The notes under the pieces: generated by a model | The model's database searches: none | The model's input: only the letters and a program-made list of their open reading frames with translations | What the model was told of the DNA's origin: nothing | Shown: positions 1 to 8,876 of the stretch, in pieces | Layout: every line of letters begins with the position of its first letter | Numbering within the stretch: position 1 is the stretch's first letter | Assembly: GCA_965214565.1 (NCBI GenBank) | Contig: OZ243951.1 | Coordinates: 558,001-622,000, forward strand | Direction of reading: 5' to 3' | Length of the DNA stretch: 64,000 nucleotides | Origin: VXYK01 sp965214565 | Lineage (GTDB): Bacteria > Actinomycetota > Acidimicrobiia > Acidimicrobiales > Aldehydirespiratoraceae | Position numbers and translations under genes: made by a program

Positions 1-562
1 CTTCGCCGCTGTCGTGGCCCGCCAAGTTCCAGTACGCGTGGTTGACAAGGTTGACGACGGTCGGCGCTGTTGTTTCGGCCGTCATGGCGATTCCGAGCGA
101 GTCCGGACTGAGCGTGTATTCAACATTGGCTGTGACTTCACCGGGATACCCCTGGTCACCGTCGGGAGAGACCGTCGAGAACCGGACGGAGTTGTCGGTT
201 TGTTCAACCTCGATCCTCCAAGGGTGCCTGTTGAATCCGACGGGCCCGCCGTGGAGATGGTTCGGGCCGTCGTTCAAGCCGACCTGGTACTGCTGTCCGT
301 CGAGGGTGAACCGACCGCCTTTGATCCGGTTCGCGAACCTGCCACAGGTAGCACCGAAATATGCGCTGTCCGCCTCCATCGCGGCGATGTCGCCGTTGGC
401 GAGCACAACATCGGCGAGGTTCCCGTCCCGGTCCGGCACCCAGAACTCCAACAGACGCGCCCCGTAGTCGCAGAACACGGCCTTGAGCGCGCCGCACGTC
501 AACGTCACCCTGTGAGCGGCTTCGCCGTGGACCTCTCCGATCGGTTCAACTTCGATACTCAT
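1..562 (-). CDS. galM: Aldose 1-epimerase (galactose mutarotase), 3' end cut off by the window
   Basis: This is the first 187 codons of a galactose mutarotase, which interconverts alpha and beta anomers of aldoses in the cytoplasm. The reading frame runs off the window start, so the C-terminal part with the catalytic Glu is not visible. Family motifs are clear: GRFANRI at about residues 74-80, NHLHGG at 101-106 (with the first catalytic His), SPDGDQGYPG at 132-141 and NHAYWNLAGH at 174-183 (with the second catalytic His). The ATG at 562 overlaps an in-frame ATG of the opposite-strand ligase, which argues that the ligase starts further downstream. Confidence 0.9.
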   Translation of the reverse strand, partial: MSIEVEPIGEVHGEAAHRVTLTCGALKAVFCDYGARLLEFWVPDRDGNLADVVLANGDIAAMEADSAYFGATCGRFANRIKGGRFTLDGQQYQVGLNDGPNHLHGGPVGFNRHPWRIEVEQTDNSVRFSTVSPDGDQGYPGEVTANVEYTLSPDSLGIAMTAETTAPTVVNLVNHAYWNLAGHDSGE

Positions 563-611
563 GGGCTTGCTCCGTTGCCGGTGCTGGAGCCGACAGGTCT
601 ACGCTTCAGGG

Positions 612-2126
612 GTGCTCACCAGGATCGCACGTCGGGTGGCTGTGGACTTCGCCGACACCACGGCATACCAGACGCAGCAGGGTTGGGGGATCACCTATGG
701 CGAACTCGACCGGGCCGCCGACGAAGCCGCTGCGGGGCTCGCGGCCGGTGGTATCGGTGAGCGCGACGCGGTGGCCCTGGTACTCGAATCGACCATCGAC
801 TACGTGGTGCTGTTCCTAGCCCTGGCCCGCCTGGGTGCTGTCACATCCGGCATCAACCCGAAACTCACCGCCCGCGAGATCAACGCTTGCCTGGACGTGT
901 TCGAGCCGGAGCTGGTCATTGTCGGCGATCGTCTGTCGGACACGGTCGACGGCGACCGGTTCGCCTGCGAGACGCTCACACCGGGTTCGAGGTCCGAGAC
1001 TGTCGCGGCGGAGTTCAGGATCGCCACAGCGGGTGCTCCCGGACTGCTGGCCGATGATCCCGAACGCCCGGTATGCGTGTGTTTCACAAGCGGTTCCACG
1101 GGTCTTCCGAAAGGCGCCTGGTACAGCAACCGGCAACTCGAGCGGATAGTTGAACTCGACACCGGCGGAGCTTGGGGGGGCGGGGGGCACGGAATCAGCT
1201 CCACCCAGTTCGCGCATGTCGGCTTCATGACCAAGCTGCCCTGGCTGCTGGCCAGCGGCAGGACCACCCACCTGCTCGACCGCTGGTCTGCGGGGCCGGT
1301 GCTGCAGCTCATCTCGGAACATCGGATGCCTGCAGTGACCGGCGTAGCGCCGCAGATCGCTCTGATGCTCGCTCACCGGTCAAGCCGCGAACTCGACTTC
1401 TCCGCGGTGCAGGCCATCGTCGTCGGCGGTGCCGCCTCGCCCCCGGCACTGGTGCGCGAGGCCAGAAAAAGGTTCGGCGCGCCCTACTCGATTCGCTATT
1501 CGTCGACCGAGAGCGGCGGGATCGGCCTCGGTACCGACCTCAATGCCGACGACGAGGAAGCGCTCAACACCATCGGCCGGCCCCGCCCCGGTGTAGAGGC
1601 AGCTATACGCACCGAAGCTGGAGAACCGGTCGCCGAGGGCGAGATCGGCGAACTTTGGCTGCGTTCAGACTGCATCATGTCGGGTTACTGGAACGATCCG
1701 CAGGAAACTGCCGAGACCCTCGTCGACGGCTGGCTGCGAACCGGCGACCTGGCCCGGGTCGACTCCTCCGGTTGCTACCGGCTGGCCGGGCGACGCAAGG
1801 AGATGTTCATCCGCGGCGGCTACAACGTCTATCCGATGGAGGTCGAGTCAATCCTCGGCAACCACCCGGCGATCGCCGAGATCGCAGTGGTCGGCCGACC
1901 CGACGAGGTGATGGGAGAGATCGGAGTGGCGGTGATCGTCGTGTCCGACGGGCATGAAGCACCCACGCTCGCGAGCCTGCGAGAGTTCGGGTCTGTCGAC
2001 CTGGCTCCGTACAAGCTTCCAGAAGACATCAGGGTCACGACCCACCTACCGCGCAACGCCACCGACAAGGTCGACCGGCGGGCACTCACCGAGTTCGAAC
2101 GGCGGCCCCACAACCCCCGCTTCTAG
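612..2126 (+). CDS. AMP-dependent acyl-CoA synthetase/ligase
   Basis: This is an ANL-superfamily adenylating enzyme that activates a carboxylic acid to acyl-AMP and then acyl-CoA. From the GTG at 612 it has 504 residues, normal for the family. The P-loop FTSGSTGLPKG is at about 158-168, the A5 motif YSSTE near 300, the TGDL motif near 377, and the C-terminal NATDKVDRR carries the catalytic lysine near 486. An in-frame ATG at 561 would give 521 residues, but the extra residues do not look like the family and would overlap the divergent galM start, so I prefer 612. The substrate cannot be read from sequence; a medium or aromatic carboxylate is possible. Confidence 0.88.
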   Translation: MLTRIARRVAVDFADTTAYQTQQGWGITYGELDRAADEAAAGLAAGGIGERDAVALVLESTIDYVVLFLALARLGAVTSGINPKLTAREINACLDVFEPELVIVGDRLSDTVDGDRFACETLTPGSRSETVAAEFRIATAGAPGLLADDPERPVCVCFTSGSTGLPKGAWYSNRQLERIVELDTGGAWGGGGHGISSTQFAHVGFMTKLPWLLASGRTTHLLDRWSAGPVLQLISEHRMPAVTGVAPQIALMLAHRSSRELDFSAVQAIVVGGAASPPALVREARKRFGAPYSIRYSSTESGGIGLGTDLNADDEEALNTIGRPRPGVEAAIRTEAGEPVAEGEIGELWLRSDCIMSGYWNDPQETAETLVDGWLRTGDLARVDSSGCYRLAGRRKEMFIRGGYNVYPMEVESILGNHPAIAEIAVVGRPDEVMGEIGVAVIVVSDGHEAPTLASLREFGSVDLAPYKLPEDIRVTTHLPRNATDKVDRRALTEFERRPHNPRF

Positions 2127-2178
2127 AACCCTTTGAAACGTCTCGGCAAACTGGTGTCGCGGAGTCGTCCGAGGCAGT

Positions 2179-2212
2179 TCGCAACTTGCGACCTGAGCGA
2201 ACGGGTTCCCGT
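2179..2212. terminator. Two small palindromes between convergent genes
   Basis: The gap between the convergent ligase and rsgA holds two near-perfect hairpins. One is TCGCAA-c-TTGCGA (2179-2191) and the other is ACGGG-tt-CCCGT (2201-2212). There is no T-tract, so this is at best a weak or Rho-aided bidirectional terminator. Confidence 0.25.
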
Positions 2213-2240
2213 CATCCCCACGCAATCTGCCGACGCACCA

Positions 2241-3278
2241 CTAGCGGCGGGGGCGATGCGAGCGTCTCTTCTCCCGCTCGCGCTGGGCCTCCAGTTCAGT
2301 GACCAGTGCAACGTAACGGTCGACTCGGTTAGCGTCGAGGACTCCGTCGGCCACCGCGGCAGAGAGAGCGCAACCGGGCTCGGACCGATGGACACAGTCA
2401 TGGAAGCGGCAGCCGGTCGCCAACTGCTCGAGGTCACCGAATACGAGATCCAGGGCGTGCTCGGCCTCCCACAGCCCCACAGAGCGGATTCCGGGCGTGT
2501 CGAGCACGAGGCCCCCGTCTGCGGGCAGCAGCACCAGTTGCCGCGCTGAAGTGGTGTGACGGCCTTTGGCGTCAACGTCGCGGACCGGGCCGACCTCGAG
2601 GCGTTCCTCGCCGACCAGGGCGTTGACCAGAGCCGATTTGCCGACCCCGCTGGCACCGATAAGTGCCAGCGTACGACCCGGCCCTATGTGCCCGAGGAGC
2701 TCTTCGAGTCCGGCGCCGTCAATGATGCTGGTGGTCACAACCGGGATGTCGAGGCACACGGAGAGAACGATCGCCTCGCTCTCGTCGCCGGCCACTGCGG
2801 CGTCGGCCTTGCTCAAGATCACCAGAGGTGCCGCCCCGCTGTTGATCGCCACAACCAGCATGCGCTCGAGACGACCCGGCGGAAGTGGCCGGTCGAGCCC
2901 GTGCACGACACCGACGACCTCGACGTTGGTGGCCAGGACCTGCTCGAGGTCGCGTTGCGCGGGGTCCCGTCGGCTGACACTGGTCGTGCGTTCGAGGATC
3001 GTGGAGATCACCGGGCCGAGCCCCTCCTGCTCACCGATCTCCACCCAGTCGCCGGTCACCGGCGCCACCTCGCCCTGGGCACGGATCGAGTCCGAGAGCA
3101 CCCGCACGGTCCCTGCCTCGGTCACGACATCGCATTCGCCTCGGTCGACACGGACCACGCGTCCCAGGCTGGAAGTGTCGCTTCGGGCGCCGGCGGGCGC
3201 CCGCGCATCAAACCCCCAGGGGCCGAGTTCGTTCGTCAAGGTCCTCGTATTCTCGCCGCGGACAGCGTCAACATCCAC
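2241..3278 (-). CDS. rsgA: Ribosome small-subunit biogenesis GTPase RsgA
   Basis: RsgA is a circularly permuted GTPase that checks late 30S maturation. The permuted motif order is visible: G4 (SKAD) at about 156-159, then the P-loop GASGVGKS at 208-215, then DTPG at 260-263. The C-terminal zinc cluster C-x4-C-x-H-x5-C is at about 290-303, and an OB-like N-terminal region precedes the GTPase. The same frame is open for another 320 codons upstream, but that part is antisense to the molybdenum enzyme. I chose GTG at 3278 (345 residues, AGG five bases upstream); TTG at 3239 is the alternative. Confidence 0.93.
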   Translation of the reverse strand: MDVDAVRGENTRTLTNELGPWGFDARAPAGARSDTSSLGRVVRVDRGECDVVTEAGTVRVLSDSIRAQGEVAPVTGDWVEIGEQEGLGPVISTILERTTSVSRRDPAQRDLEQVLATNVEVVGVVHGLDRPLPPGRLERMLVVAINSGAAPLVILSKADAAVAGDESEAIVLSVCLDIPVVTTSIIDGAGLEELLGHIGPGRTLALIGASGVGKSALVNALVGEERLEVGPVRDVDAKGRHTTSARQLVLLPADGGLVLDTPGIRSVGLWEAEHALDLVFGDLEQLATGCRFHDCVHRSEPGCALSAAVADGVLDANRVDRYVALVTELEAQREREKRRSHRPRR

Positions 3279-3318
3279 AGCGACCTGAATCTCGTGAGGA
3301 ATCGGATGAAACTTCCGA

Positions 3319-3339
3319 CCGAATTTTGGACCGATTCGG
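3319..3339. promoter_or_regulatory. Inverted repeat in the divergent rsgA / molybdoenzyme intergenic region
   Basis: The 112-base gap between the divergent starts contains CCGAAT-N9-ATTCGG (3319-3324 and 3334-3339). It lies about 50 bases upstream of the molybdoenzyme start. The symmetry and position suit a dimeric regulator site, but no matching regulator is adjacent. This is inference from symmetry only. Confidence 0.3.
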
Positions 3340-3390
3340 CGACTGGAGAGGTTAGAAATAGACACAGGCAATCGCCGACGGAGGACCCCC

Positions 3391-5103
3391 GTGAACACCT
3401 CGCAGCACGATGGAACCGACAGCACCATTGAGAGGGGCGACAGCACCGACGGCACAGGAGTCGACGTCCCCGAAACGCGTTTGAGCTCCGACGAGGACCG
3501 ACCCTGGTGGCAGGGGGCGCTCGCAGGCGTCGCCGCTGGGGGTGTCGCCTTGATGTTCGGGCAGCTTGTGGAGGCGTTGAGCGAGAACATCCCCGGACTC
3601 GTTCTTGGCATGGGCGAATGGATCCTCGACATCACCCCCGGGTGGGCAGCCGAGGAGAGCATCGAGAATCTCGGGTCCACAGGAAAGGCGTCCCTGCTGC
3701 CGGGAGTCACCATCGCCGCCCTGCTGGCGGCCGCTGCGCTCGGCAACGCCTCGCTTCGCTTCTCCCGCAGGATCGGGGTCTGGGGGTTCACGGCATTCGG
3801 CCTGCTAGGCGGCTTCACCACAGCACGGAATCCGACCTCGCCGGCGGTGGCGAGCTGGTTCTGGTCGCTGGCGGCAGCCGCTCTGGGAATCGCCACACTC
3901 CTGTTCCTGTTGGACCGTCTCACGGGTCGGGCCGACCAGCCAGCCGCCGCCGGGCCTTTCGCAGATCCCCTCGACCCTCCTGCGAGTCGTCGGGCGTTCC
4001 TGGGCTGGACAGCAGGCGCCGGTGCCGTAGCCGCCGGCGGTTTCGCGCTCTCCAGGGGGATAGCCCCCAAGTCCGCCGCAGAGACCGCTCGTGAGAACAT
4101 CGTCTTGAGCAACATTTCCACGACGACGACCACTGAGGCGGCAGCGGCCACCGAGGCAACAACGACCACCGCACCCGTGTCAGAAGCAACAGTGACGACT
4201 GAAGCGATAACGGACATCGACGGCATCAGCTCATATATCACGCCGAACGATTCGTTCTACCGGATCGACACTGCCCTGTCGCCGCCCCATGTCGATCCCA
4301 ACGACTGGTCACTCGAAATCAAGGGCATGGTCGACAACCCCTTCACACTCACCTGGGACGAGTTGATCGCCATGCCGATGGAGGAGCACGAGATCACTCT
4401 CTCGTGCGTGTCCAACCCGGTCGGCGGATCACTGGTCGGCAACGCCAAGTGGCTCGGCGTTCCCATCGTCACGCTGTTGGAGCGGGCCGGGGTGCAACCC
4501 GGCGCCGACCAGTTCGTCGGCAAGTCGATCGACGACTGGACTGCCGGGCTCCCTACCGACCGCCTGTACGACGGACGCACCGCGCTGCTGGCGGTCGGCA
4601 TGAACGGCGAACCGTTGCCAATTTCGCACGGTTTCCCCGCACGGCTCATCGTCGCCGGCATCTACGGCTACGTCTCTGCGGTCAAATGGGTGACCGAGAT
4701 CGAGATGACCCGCTGGGATGATTTCGACGGGTACTGGATCGACAAGGGCTGGTCGAAGCTGGGCCCGATGAAGACGATGTCGCGCATCGACGTTCCACGC
4801 TCCGGCTCCTCAGTCCTGGTGGGCGAGGTGGTCCTGGCCGGTGTGGCATGGTCACCGCCCAGAGGCATCCATGCAGTGGAGGTCTCCGTCGACGACGGCC
4901 CCTGGTCGCCCTGCGATCTGGCGATTCCCGGCAACGACGAGAACTGGGTCCAGTGGCGCACGACTTGGAACGCCACGGCCGGGCGGCACCGGATCACCGT
5001 TCGGGCCGTCGACGGCACCGATGACGTCCAGCCCAGAGGACCCAAGTCTGTCGCTCCCGATGGTGCTGAGGGTTGGCATCAGGTGTCGGTCAACGTCATA
5101 TAG
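3391..5103 (+). CDS. Membrane-anchored sulfite-oxidase-family molybdopterin oxidoreductase
   Basis: This 570-residue protein starts at a GTG with GGAGGA six bases upstream. The N-terminal ~180 residues contain about four hydrophobic segments. A twin-arginine-like motif SRRAFLGW follows near 200 with a hydrophobic stretch, then a Thr/Ala-rich linker (about 245-270). The rest is a sulfite-oxidase-type Mo-binding domain: the Mo-ligand Cys is in TLSCVSN (about residue 339), followed by the HGFPARL and GWSKLGPMKT motifs and a C-terminal Mo-co dimerisation domain. The layout implies a catalytic domain outside the membrane, exported by Tat in the middle of the chain. The substrate is unknown; S- or N-oxide chemistry is typical of the family. 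Confidence 0.9.
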   Translation: MNTSQHDGTDSTIERGDSTDGTGVDVPETRLSSDEDRPWWQGALAGVAAGGVALMFGQLVEALSENIPGLVLGMGEWILDITPGWAAEESIENLGSTGKASLLPGVTIAALLAAAALGNASLRFSRRIGVWGFTAFGLLGGFTTARNPTSPAVASWFWSLAAAALGIATLLFLLDRLTGRADQPAAAGPFADPLDPPASRRAFLGWTAGAGAVAAGGFALSRGIAPKSAAETARENIVLSNISTTTTTEAAAATEATTTTAPVSEATVTTEAITDIDGISSYITPNDSFYRIDTALSPPHVDPNDWSLEIKGMVDNPFTLTWDELIAMPMEEHEITLSCVSNPVGGSLVGNAKWLGVPIVTLLERAGVQPGADQFVGKSIDDWTAGLPTDRLYDGRTALLAVGMNGEPLPISHGFPARLIVAGIYGYVSAVKWVTEIEMTRWDDFDGYWIDKGWSKLGPMKTMSRIDVPRSGSSVLVGEVVLAGVAWSPPRGIHAVEVSVDDGPWSPCDLAIPGNDENWVQWRTTWNATAGRHRITVRAVDGTDDVQPRGPKSVAPDGAEGWHQVSVNVI

Positions 5104-5148
5104 TGTGCTGACACTCATGCTGAATTCTGGGACATTCTGGGGGCCTCA

Positions 5149-5679
5149 GTGATCGAAGAATCGGTAGAACAGGTGAAGCAACAGGTAGAGGTCCTTGACT
5201 GGGAGACCTACGGCCGTGGCGCTCGGGAACTCGCGGTCACCGTCGCCGAGGACGGCTACAGGCCCGAGATGATCCTGGCCATAGCCCGTGGCGGCCTCTT
5301 CGTCGCTAGCTCCTTGGGGTACGCCCTCTCGATCAAGAACATCTATGTCATGAACTGCGAGTACTACACCGGTGTCGATCAGCGCTTGCCGGTTCCGGTG
5401 ATGCTGCCCCCCTACGTGGACCTCGTCGACATGGAGGGGGTCAAGGTGTTGATCGCCGACGATGTGGCCGACACCGGACACACCTTGAAGCTGGTCTACG
5501 ACTTCTGCACCGAGCGCGTCGCAGAGGTGCGCGCCGCGGTGCTCTACGAGAAGTCCCATTCGCTGGTCAAGTGCGACTATGTGTGGAAGCGAACCGACCA
5601 GTGGATCAACTTCCCCTGGTCCACCGAGAAGCCAGTGGTGAGCCCCGAGGACGCCCGCCACCGCGTCCTCGACGCCTGA
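5149..5679 (+). CDS. Phosphoribosyltransferase (Gpt/xanthine-type)
   Basis: This 176-residue protein belongs to the type I phosphoribosyltransferases, which move the ribose-5-phosphate of PRPP to a purine base. The PRPP-binding loop VLIADDVADTGHT is at about 100-112, and the ARGG segment at 46-49 is the usual PPi loop. It starts at GTG 5149 behind a G-rich stretch, 45 bases after the molybdoenzyme stop. The family also includes regulators and DNA-uptake proteins, so the purine assignment is tentative. The 188 bases downstream, to the restriction gene, show no convincing gene. Confidence 0.8.
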   Translation: MIEESVEQVKQQVEVLDWETYGRGARELAVTVAEDGYRPEMILAIARGGLFVASSLGYALSIKNIYVMNCEYYTGVDQRLPVPVMLPPYVDLVDMEGVKVLIADDVADTGHTLKLVYDFCTERVAEVRAAVLYEKSHSLVKCDYVWKRTDQWINFPWSTEKPVVSPEDARHRVLDA

Positions 5680-5867
5680 GCACCGGGTATTCGGTGGGTA
5701 CTAATTTGAGGAAGCGCGCACTCTCTCGGGAGGTCACCCCAACCGGCATCGAACACGCACTCGACACCCAACTCTGGGACACCAGCCACATCACCCCCGA
5801 CAACACGAGCGCAGACCGCTGATGCCGCTACCGGATCAGACGCGGAGAACCAACGAGAATCATCGCC

Positions 5868-8800
5868 ATGACCCACAAAGCTGATGTCAGAAACCAGGGT
5901 GGTGTCTCACCCCTGTGGGATCGTGGAGGCATGACCGATCCCGCTGTTGAGCCTGTCCTGTGTTCGCCCTACGACCCACCAGACCGGCATTGGCAACTCG
6001 ACGAGTTCGGCAGAGCCGACAGAACCCACCCACCATCGGACGGACGACGCGACCCATTGAGGATCAGCGTTCCTGCCGATGTGAAGGCATCGGACCAGGT
6101 GGTTATGCGGTTGGACGACAGGGAAACGAACAAAACGATCTTGGACATCCGCAAGGCCGTTGAGGCATGGCGCGGCAACGGCTATGAGGGAACCACCCAT
6201 GTGACCAAGCGGCTGTTGTGGCATTGGACCGACCCCCAGGCGACACGGCTGCGCCCGTTCTTCGCTCAGGTGGAAGCTATCGAGACGTTCATCTGGTTAC
6301 GGGAAGCGGTCACAAGAGCGAACCCGCATCGCCGTCACCTAGAAGACGAGGCCCGGAACCGCAACGACGAAATCGTCCGGTTGTGCGCGAAGATGGCTAC
6401 TGGCACCGGAAAGACGGCTGTGATGGGAATGCTCATCGCGTGGCAGGCCCTCAACGCTGGTCGGTCGCGTCGCACCAGAAACCTGCAGCACACGAACCGG
6501 TTCGTCGTGTTCACTCCGGGACACACCGTCCGTGAACGGCTGAAAGTGCTGCTCCCTTCCGACGACAACAACGTTTATGACGAAATGGGTCTTGTCCCCC
6601 ATGACCTTCGCCCAGGGCTGAACAACGCCAAAGTCAGGATCGTGAACTATCAGGCGTTCACCCAAAAGGACCTGATCGACGATTCCGCAGCCCGCAAACT
6701 GCTTGGAAAAGCCAGAGGCGATGACAGAGAATCCCGCGGCGCTGCTGTGCATCGGGTGCTCGGGGACATAGTTGACGGCACGGGCCGTGTCTGTGTTATA
6801 AACGACGAGGCGCACCACTGCTACCTGCCGCAGCAACCGTCCACGAGGCGGACAAGAGAGGACAAAGCCGAAGACGAGCGTGCCGCGGTGTGGTTCAACA
6901 CGATCCGGGCTATGCGCGACATGGGTGCTCTCGGGAAGGTCACCGACCTCGGTCAGGAGTTCCCGGTCTATGACTTCTCAGCAACGCCGCTGTGGATCGG
7001 TACTGCCAGCAAATCCGAACCCGAGCAGTTCCAGTGGGTGTCCTCGGACTTCGGTTTGATGGATGCCATCGAATCCGGGCTGGTCAAAGTTCCGAGAGTT
7101 CCGATTGATGACGACAGCAGCCGTGACGAGACGATCTGGCGCAAACTCTACGACAACACGAATCCAAAGGACCTGCAACGGTCTCTTTCATCCGTTTATG
7201 GTTCGGGGCGGCTTCCCGACCACTTGCACGGGGCTGTGCAGGCAGTGGTCAACGACTGGGAACGCAAACTGCGTGTCTGGCAAGGGCACTCTCCAGGTGA
7301 CGGCATCGAGGCCACTCCGCCGCAGCCGACACCCCCGGTGATTATTTTCGTGGTCAACAACATCGCAAACGCGACCGCGTTGTGGAAGTACATCGCTGGA
7401 AGCGTCAACGACGACGGGGTAGTCACCTCAGGAGCGTTCAGTGAGCTGTCCAACATCGACGAGAACGGCCAGTGGCACACCGAACCGCGTACACTGCTGG
7501 TTCACAGCAAAGTCGGTGGAGTAGACGCCGTTCCTGATCCGTTGAAGAAGATGCTCGTTCAGGCTTCTGGGCTGGGCAGCAAAACCGACGCTGAGACCGC
7601 TGTACGGGAGATGCTCAACACGGTCGGTAAACCCGACAGGCCAGGCGGGCAGGTGCGGTGCGTCGTGTCGGTGAGCATGCTGACAGAAGGTTGGGATGCT
7701 CGCACTGTCACCCACATCGTCGGGTTTCGGGCGTTCAGCACACAGCTTCTTTGCGAGCAGGTCACCGGACGGGCGCTGCGCCGCACCTCCTATGACGCGT
7801 TGCGTGAACCCGACGAACAAGGCCGGCAACTCTTAGAAGCCGAGTATGCCGACGTGGTGGGTATCCCGTTTGAGTTCATGCCGGACCTCGACCAACCGGA
7901 ACCTGCTCCTAGAGCGCCGAAGCCACGCACACGCGTTCACACCGTCGAGGGTCGCCAAGAGTTCAGGATTGGGTGGCCCCAAGCTCTTGAGTACACCCGC
8001 ACAGCACCTCAGGGCCGTTTCGATCTCGACCCCGCCAGAGTCGTCAACTGGGAACCGCCGCCGTCAGATACCGCGACGATGACCGTTGTCGAAGGCGCTG
8101 CTGGGCAAAGCGAGATTATCGCGTCGGTGCAAGAGGGAATGCGTGACCGCACCGCGTTGCTAGAAGTAGCGGCGAAACTCGTCGAACAGGTCGTTGCGCC
8201 CGAAGGGCCCGCCGTCGGACGAGGACGGGCCTCTTTGTTCCGATCCGCGTCCAAAGCCGTCGACGAGTGGGTTTCGCACCCCAAGGTCAAAGCACAGACC
8301 CTCAAAGCGTTGCTGGCCGATACCGGCCGGTTGAGAACAGCTATCGAAGCGATCCTTGACGCCTGCGATTTCCACACCGCAGAGTCCGCGCGGCGAGCCA
8401 GGCTCGCGTTGCCGCCGATCCTCGACACAGCCCGCGTCGATTTCGAGACGACCCTCTCGACCATCGCGCCCACCACCAAGTCTGAGGTGTCGCACGCAGC
8501 GTGCCATTCCCGTCTCGAACTCGTCACCGCTGAGGCTTTGGAGCGCGACAAACGGGTGCTGCGCTGGGTGCGGAACTTCCAGCTTGGTTGGACGATCCCT
8601 TACTGGCGCGGCTCGGCGTGGGCGCGGTATGAACCCGACTTTGTTGCGGTACTCGACAATGGCGTGAACCTGATCGTGGAATGCAAAGGCGCATGGGACG
8701 ATAAAGCCACCCAGGCCGCCGAGTACACCGAACAGCATTGGATACCGAGCATCGCTGGAACGACCGAACTACCCGATTCTTTGCGGCGCTGGGCGTACGG

Positions 8801-8876
8801 TGTGATCGACGACCTGAAATCGACCCGGTACCAGCTCGACGTTGCCATCAAACAAGCACAACAAGGGGCGCAGTGA
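5868..8876 (+). CDS. Restriction endonuclease with DEAD/DEAH helicase (type III Res-like, BPTD_3080-like family)
   Basis: This 1002-residue protein combines a superfamily 2 helicase and a nuclease. Walker A (ATGTGKTAV) lies near residue 177, the DEAH box (INDEAHH) near 312, motif III (FSATP) near 370, and motif VI (QVTGRALRR) near 631. The C-terminus has a PD-(D/E)XK-type site: PDF near 923 and ECKGAW near 938. The N-terminal SPYDPPDRHW segment is typical of the restriction enzymes that pair with a separate methyltransferase. Its stop overlaps the methyltransferase GTG by four bases (GTGA), so the two are co-translated. An ATG at 5931 is an alternative start and fits the family N-terminus well. 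Confidence 0.85.
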   Translation: MTHKADVRNQGGVSPLWDRGGMTDPAVEPVLCSPYDPPDRHWQLDEFGRADRTHPPSDGRRDPLRISVPADVKASDQVVMRLDDRETNKTILDIRKAVEAWRGNGYEGTTHVTKRLLWHWTDPQATRLRPFFAQVEAIETFIWLREAVTRANPHRRHLEDEARNRNDEIVRLCAKMATGTGKTAVMGMLIAWQALNAGRSRRTRNLQHTNRFVVFTPGHTVRERLKVLLPSDDNNVYDEMGLVPHDLRPGLNNAKVRIVNYQAFTQKDLIDDSAARKLLGKARGDDRESRGAAVHRVLGDIVDGTGRVCVINDEAHHCYLPQQPSTRRTREDKAEDERAAVWFNTIRAMRDMGALGKVTDLGQEFPVYDFSATPLWIGTASKSEPEQFQWVSSDFGLMDAIESGLVKVPRVPIDDDSSRDETIWRKLYDNTNPKDLQRSLSSVYGSGRLPDHLHGAVQAVVNDWERKLRVWQGHSPGDGIEATPPQPTPPVIIFVVNNIANATALWKYIAGSVNDDGVVTSGAFSELSNIDENGQWHTEPRTLLVHSKVGGVDAVPDPLKKMLVQASGLGSKTDAETAVREMLNTVGKPDRPGGQVRCVVSVSMLTEGWDARTVTHIVGFRAFSTQLLCEQVTGRALRRTSYDALREPDEQGRQLLEAEYADVVGIPFEFMPDLDQPEPAPRAPKPRTRVHTVEGRQEFRIGWPQALEYTRTAPQGRFDLDPARVVNWEPPPSDTATMTVVEGAAGQSEIIASVQEGMRDRTALLEVAAKLVEQVVAPEGPAVGRGRASLFRSASKAVDEWVSHPKVKAQTLKALLADTGRLRTAIEAILDACDFHTAESARRARLALPPILDTARVDFETTLSTIAPTTKSEVSHAACHSRLELVTAEALERDKRVLRWVRNFQLGWTIPYWRGSAWARYEPDFVAVLDNGVNLIVECKGAWDDKATQAAEYTEQHWIPSIAGTTELPDSLRRWAYGVIDDLKSTRYQLDVAIKQAQQGAQ

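Noticed and set aside
1172..1957. Arg-rich 261-residue ORF inside the first acyl-CoA ligase.
   Set aside because: It is a frame-shifted shadow of the ligase with biased composition and no start signal.
3279..4241. An open frame would extend the RsgA protein by more than 300 residues upstream.
   Set aside because: It is antisense to the clearly coding molybdoenzyme, is low in family-like sequence, and RsgA proteins are normally about 300-350 residues.
5571..5822. 83-residue ORF between the phosphoribosyltransferase and the restriction gene.
   Set aside because: Its first half is a shadow of the phosphoribosyltransferase in another frame and the remainder has no recognisable features.
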